A stretch of DNA of 17,298 nt from CAYZXU01 sp964482535 (lineage in GTDB: Bacteria; Desulfobacterota; Desulfobacteria; Desulfobacterales; BuS5), in assembly GCA_964482535.1 (NCBI GenBank), contig CAYZXU010000050.1, forward strand, positions 1 to 17,298, given 5' to 3'. Shown here one piece after another: positions 13,903 to 17,298 of the stretch (position 1 is its first letter; each line of letters starts with the position of its first letter). Under the pieces are notes generated by a model. That model saw only the letters and a program-made list of their open reading frames with translations, was not told where the DNA came from and ran no database searches. The position numbers and the translations under genes were made by a program.

Positions 13903-15769
13903 TTATAAGTTTTTCTGCCCTGTTTACTATCCCTGCCGCATCTATACCGTACTTTGACCTTAAAAGTTCCTGGGGGCCGTGTTCCACAAAAAAATCGGCA
14001 ATTCCCATACGTTCAAGGGAAAAACCTGTAATGCCTTGATCATTCAGACATTCTAAAACTGCACTCCCGAAACCTCCCTGGAGCACGTTTTCTTCCACAG
14101 TTATAATCCTCGGTATTTTTTTTGCAAGAGAACCTATGAGCTCTGCATCAAGAGGCTTTACAAATCTGCAGTTTACAACAGTTGCCTCAATGCCGCGGTT
14201 TTTAAGCTCAGGATGCGCCGACAGAGCATCGCTCACTGTTCTTCCTATTGCCAGAATAAGCAGGTCATCACCTTCTTTAAGGACTTCGCCTTTTCCCATA
14301 GGTAAAACCTTAACAGGGCTCTGAATTTCTACACCCATTGCTTTTCCCCTTGGATATCTCAGGGCAGCAGGGCCATTATGTTCAATGGCAGTAACAAGCA
14401 TCCGGCAAAGCTCGTTTTCATCTTTTGGGGCCATTACAACCATGTTAGGCATGCTTCTTAAATAGGAAAAATCAAAGAGTCCGTTATGCGTTGGCCCGTC
14501 TTCTCCCACTATGCCGCCCCTGTCCAGTGCAAAAACAACAGGCAAAGCTTCCATGCAGACATCGTGTAGTATCTGATCGTATGCCCGCTGAAGAAAGGTG
14601 GAGTATATGGCAACAACTGGTCTGTATCCCTCTGCGGCTGCTCCTGCGGCAAAGGTTACTCCGTGCTGTTCGGCTATGCCCACATCAAAAAACCGGTCAG
14701 GAAATTTTTCAGCAAATTCGTTCAAGCCTGTTCCTTCGGGCATTGCAGCGGTTACAGCGATAATACGCTTATCTTTTTCGGCGACTTCGACCATGGTTTT
14801 ACCAAAAATTTCTGTAAAGCCGGGAACTGAGCCGCTTTTTTTAGAAGATTCGCCTGATTTAATTTCAAATGATCCAACGCCGTGAAAATATACAGGATTT
14901 TTTTCAGCAGGAGGGTATCCCTTTCCTTTTTTTGTAATAACATGGACCAGCACAGGTTCTGTATTATGCTTTATATTATCCAGGATATTAATAAGATGAT
15001 TAAGATTGTGGCCGTTTATGGGGCCAAAATAATCGAAATTAAAGGCTTCAAACATCATCCCGGGAGTAACAAAAGTTTTAAATGATTCTTCAGTCCGCTT
15101 TGCAAGCTGGTATACATCATCTCCTATGCCTGGCAAAGATTTCAGCAGATTTCCGAACTCTTTTTTAAGCTCCTGAAGTTTCTTTTTTGAAAAAGTTCGG
15201 CTGAGCAAAGAGGAGAGGGCGCCAACATTTTTTTCAATGGACATATCATTGTCATTTAAAACAACTATCAGATTTTTATGGATATCTCCAGCCTGATTCA
15301 GCCCTTCCAGGGCAATGCCGGAAGTCAGGGAACCGTCGCCGATTACGGCGATAACATTTGACGGGTCATTTTTTAAGCGCTTTGCGCATGCCATGCCAAG
15401 CCCTGCAGAAATAGATGTGCTGCTGTGACCTGTTGTAAATGCATCATAGGGGCTTTCGCTCATCTTTGTAAATCCGCTTAATCCATTATGCCGTCGGAGG
15501 GTGTGGAAACGATCCCTTCTTCCTGTAAGCAGTTTGTGGGCATAGGCCTGATGCCCTACATCCCAGATAATCTTATCTTCAGGGGCATTAAAAACATAGT
15601 GAAGGGAAATGGCAAGTTCAACTGCCCCAAGACTCGAAGCAAGGTGGCCTCCGTTTTCAGATACAACTTTGACAATTGTTTTACGTATCTCTTTTGCCAG
15701 AGCAGGAAGCTCTTTTTTTGAAATTCGTTTTAAATCTTCAGGAGAATTAATTTTTTCAAGTAAACTCAA
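13895..15769 (-). CDS. dxs: 1-deoxy-D-xylulose-5-phosphate synthase
   Basis: Condenses pyruvate and glyceraldehyde 3-phosphate with thiamine diphosphate, the first step of the MEP isoprenoid pathway, in the cytoplasm. 624 aa, full length. Motifs: GGHLASSLG with His42, DVGHQAYAHK with His73, thiamine site GDGSLTSG at 144-151 ending with Asn172-Asp-Asn174, DVGIAEQH with catalytic Glu367, and DGPTHNG with His428. The start is a TTG at 15769: AAGGAG lies 11 nt upstream, there is no nearby ATG, and the resulting MSLLEKINSPEDLK is the usual family opening. The ribosome binding site overlaps the ispA stop 15 nt upstream. The TTG start may hold expression below that of its operon neighbours (inference). 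Confidence 0.96.
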   Translation of the reverse strand: MSLLEKINSPEDLKRISKKELPALAKEIRKTIVKVVSENGGHLASSLGAVELAISLHYVFNAPEDKIIWDVGHQAYAHKLLTGRRDRFHTLRRHNGLSGFTKMSESPYDAFTTGHSSTSISAGLGMACAKRLKNDPSNVIAVIGDGSLTSGIALEGLNQAGDIHKNLIVVLNDNDMSIEKNVGALSSLLSRTFSKKKLQELKKEFGNLLKSLPGIGDDVYQLAKRTEESFKTFVTPGMMFEAFNFDYFGPINGHNLNHLINILDNIKHNTEPVLVHVITKKGKGYPPAEKNPVYFHGVGSFEIKSGESSKKSGSVPGFTEIFGKTMVEVAEKDKRIIAVTAAMPEGTGLNEFAEKFPDRFFDVGIAEQHGVTFAAGAAAEGYRPVVAIYSTFLQRAYDQILHDVCMEALPVVFALDRGGIVGEDGPTHNGLFDFSYLRSMPNMVVMAPKDENELCRMLVTAIEHNGPAALRYPRGKAMGVEIQSPVKVLPMGKGEVLKEGDDLLILAIGRTVSDALSAHPELKNRGIEATVVNCRFVKPLDAELIGSLAKKIPRIITVEENVLQGGFGSAVLECLNDQGITGFSLERMGIADFFVEHGPQELLRSKYGIDAAGIVNRAEKLING

Positions 15770-15780
15770 GTTGATGTGTA

Positions 15781-15786
15781 CTCCTT
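15781..15786 (-). promoter_or_regulatory. Ribosome binding site of dxs overlapping the ispA stop
   Basis: On the minus strand AAGGAG partly overlaps the ispA stop codon TAA (15785-15787), as in TAAGGAG. It sits 11 nt before the TTG that is taken as the dxs start, and it decides that start because no ATG lies nearby. Confidence 0.7.
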
Positions 15787-16690
15787 ACTTTTTTCTTTCA
15801 ATTATATAACCGGCAATATGTCTGAGGGGCTCTGCTTTATTATCAAAACAGTCCAGGGCTTTTAATGCGCTGCTTACAAGATTTTGGGCAAATTTTTTTG
15901 ACTCTTTTAGCCCCATAACAAGGGGATAGGTGCTTTTATTACGGATTATGTCGGTTCCTGCAGCCTTACCCATTATTTCAGGTTCGCCTTCAATATTTAA
16001 TATATCATCTTTTACCTGAAATGCCAGCCCTATATTTTTTGCAAAAATTTCAAGAGCTTCAATCTGCCCGTCTGTTCCGCCGCCTAAAACCGCCCCTGAA
16101 TATACTGAAGCGCTGATAAGGGCTCCTGTTTTTAAATTATGCATTTTTTCAAGCTCGTCTAATGTCAAATTTCTGTTTTCCGAGAATACATCCATCATCT
16201 GGCCTTCAACCATCCCGCCATTTCCTGCTGCAAATGCAATCCTGTTTATTACCTTTAACAAGCGGTGGGAATCAATTCTTTTTCCGCTTTCAGCTTTATT
16301 AATCGAAAGAGTCTGAAATGCAAAAGTAAGGAGAGCATCGCCTGTCAGAATTGCCGTGGCCTCATCAAAGGCAATATGACAGGTCGGTTTCCCCCTCCTG
16401 ATACTATCATTGTCCATGGCAGGAAGATCATCATGGATTAAAGAATATGTATGAATCATTTCAAGTGCACATGCAGCCCGAATAACATCCTGTGTCTTGC
16501 CATTAACTGCCTGGGCAGCGGCAATGCACAGTATCGGCCTCATGCGCTTGCCGTTACCGGCAAGGGTATATTCCATGGCATCATAAATACGGCTGCCCAA
16601 AGCACAGTCAAAATAGCTTTTCAGTAAATTTTCAAGAAACAGATTAATCTGTTTTCGTTTTGAAACAAGATATAAATTCAGATCAAACAT
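15785..16690 (-). CDS. ispA: Farnesyl diphosphate synthase (IspA-type trans-prenyltransferase)
   Basis: Joins dimethylallyl or geranyl diphosphate with isopentenyl diphosphate, feeding quinone and undecaprenyl synthesis. 301 aa, the usual IspA length. Motifs: GKRMRP at 47-52, first aspartate-rich motif DDLPAMD (Asp87, Asp88, Asp93) with its two-residue insertion, GDALL at 117-121, and second aspartate-rich motif KDDILN with Asp228-Asp229. Tyr82 five residues before the first motif together with the insertion fits a C15-producing bacterial synthase, though product length is not certain from sequence. The ATG at 16690 gives MFDLNLYL, a common family start, but there is no good ribosome binding site. 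A 68-nt gap separates it from xseB. Confidence 0.94.
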   Translation of the reverse strand: MFDLNLYLVSKRKQINLFLENLLKSYFDCALGSRIYDAMEYTLAGNGKRMRPILCIAAAQAVNGKTQDVIRAACALEMIHTYSLIHDDLPAMDNDSIRRGKPTCHIAFDEATAILTGDALLTFAFQTLSINKAESGKRIDSHRLLKVINRIAFAAGNGGMVEGQMMDVFSENRNLTLDELEKMHNLKTGALISASVYSGAVLGGGTDGQIEALEIFAKNIGLAFQVKDDILNIEGEPEIMGKAAGTDIIRNKSTYPLVMGLKESKKFAQNLVSSALKALDCFDNKAEPLRHIAGYIIERKK

Positions 16691-16758
16691 AATATTATTC
16701 TGTTTAGTACCTTAGCAATTATTAAGGCAATTTTTGTACCTTAACTCAAAATTCCAGT

Positions 16759-16998
16759 TTATCCGGTTTCGGAATCATAATCAAAGGGGTTTTCCGTAAT
16801 GTTTCCTTTTTGATCTTTTAATAAAATCGCAACCCTTTGTTCAGTTTCATCGAGTTTTTTAGAACAGTATTTTGAAAGTTTTATACCTTCTTCAAATTTT
16901 TTTAAAGCCTTTTCAAGAGAAAGATCTCCTGTTTCAAGCTCCTTAACAGTATTCTCCAACTGTTTAACAGCTTTTTCAAAACTAAGATTAACCGTCAT
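16759..16998 (-). CDS. xseB: Exodeoxyribonuclease VII small subunit
   Basis: 79 aa, the normal XseB size. It binds several-fold to XseA to form exonuclease VII, which degrades single-stranded DNA. It shows the XseB helical hairpin: SFEKAVKQLENTVKELETGDLSLEKALKKFEEG (about 6-38), with the GDLSLEKAL turn highly typical. The ATG overlaps the xseA stop as ATGA (16995-16998), and AAGGAG lies 5 nt upstream. It is coupled to xseA and followed by ispA, a common xseA-xseB-ispA-dxs order. Confidence 0.95.
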   Translation of the reverse strand: MTVNLSFEKAVKQLENTVKELETGDLSLEKALKKFEEGIKLSKYCSKKLDETEQRVAILLKDQKGNITENPFDYDSETG

Positions 16999-17298
16999 TT
17001 AATCTCCTTGTCAGTTACTTTGCTTATTAAAATTCCCTTTTCAAGAATGGTTTCAAGGCGCTGACCTATTTTTATTTTATCAAAATCTCTAACAGGTATT
17101 CCCTCAGGAACTGTTTTTGTAATACTGTAGCCTCTCGATAAAATTGCAGCAGGGTTTAAAGCATTAAGTCCGGCTGCAATTTCTTTTAAGGCAGAGCGTT
17201 TATTAATTAAATTTATATTAAAGTAATTAAGAAGGTTATCATTACTTTTTTCAAGTTTTTCATTAAGATTTTTTACGCGTTTTAATGGGCTGTTTGCG
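16995..17298 (-). CDS. xseA: Exodeoxyribonuclease VII large subunit, C-terminal part (cut by the window edge)
   Basis: An open minus-strand frame runs from the right edge to a TGA at 16995-16997 and encodes 100 codons. The product contains LNALNPAAILSRGYSIT, then VPEGIPVRDFDKIKIGQRLETIL, the conserved C-terminal end of XseA, preceded by a charged coiled-coil-like stretch as in the family. The catalytic and OB-fold regions lie outside the window. The stop overlaps the xseB start by 4 nt (ATGA). Confidence 0.93.
   Translation of the reverse strand, partial: ANSPLKRVKNLNEKLEKSNDNLLNYFNINLINKRSALKEIAAGLNALNPAAILSRGYSITKTVPEGIPVRDFDKIKIGQRLETILEKGILISKVTDKEIK

Noticed and set aside
16691..16758. 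Direct repeat GTACCTTA (16707-16714 and 16736-16743) between xseB and ispA
   Set aside because: Only 8 nt, AT-rich context and no clear promoter or operator geometry; treated as chance.

Overview
The window reads as a moderately AT-rich chromosomal segment of a Gram-negative, non-spore-forming deltaproteobacterium, most likely a member of the Desulfobacterota (Desulfobacterales-like). This is inferred from the gene mix: an MglA-type GTPase beside a PATAN/cNMP protein, an EF-G2 paralogue, an NAD malate dehydrogenase, the xseA-xseB-ispA-dxs-tlyA order, and an outer-membrane barrel protein with a signal peptide. No plasmid, phage, transposase, CRISPR, rRNA or tRNA signal was seen. Coding density is high and no gene-free stretch exceeds 300 bases.

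Layout. (1) 1-1812 +: uvrC, cut by the left edge. (2) 1896-2828 -: malate dehydrogenase, convergent with uvrC across a perfect 30-bp inverted repeat, with its own good promoter. (3) 3106-6910 +: a signalling block made of a TPR-like protein with a cryptic PilZ-like C-terminus, an MglA-like small GTPase, a PATAN (DUF4388) protein with two degenerate cyclic-nucleotide-binding folds, a small PilZ protein, and an MJ0936/YfcE-type phosphoesterase. (4) 7061-10069 +: purC, then a ParB-domain protein carrying an 18-bp tandem repeat, then a spore-photoproduct-lyase-like radical SAM protein, all overlapping. (5) 10247-13085 -: an EF-G2-type GTPase and a YfaZ-like outer-membrane protein. (6) 13156-17298 -: tlyA, dxs, ispA, xseB and xseA (cut by the right edge), transcribed as xseA-xseB-ispA-dxs-tlyA; this block supplies isoprenoid precursors and C15 prenyl diphosphate, with exonuclease VII and an rRNA methylase.

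Two things stand out. First, the ParB-like/SPL-like pair: the radical SAM protein keeps the CxxxCxxC cluster motif but appears to lack the catalytic cysteine of true spore photoproduct lyase, and the ParB-like partner has an expanded hexapeptide tract just before its putative DNA-binding helix-turn-helix. I cannot name a described system for the pair. Second, a family of short palindromic elements with ends like GTAGGGGCAG or GTAGGGTGGATT sits in most intergenic gaps (1807-1870, 6926-7018, 10074-10250, 13124-13150) and in two cases supplies the stop codon of the neighbouring gene.

Start codons were chosen from Shine-Dalgarno spacing and family alignment from memory. No database search was possible, so family names rest on recognised motifs.
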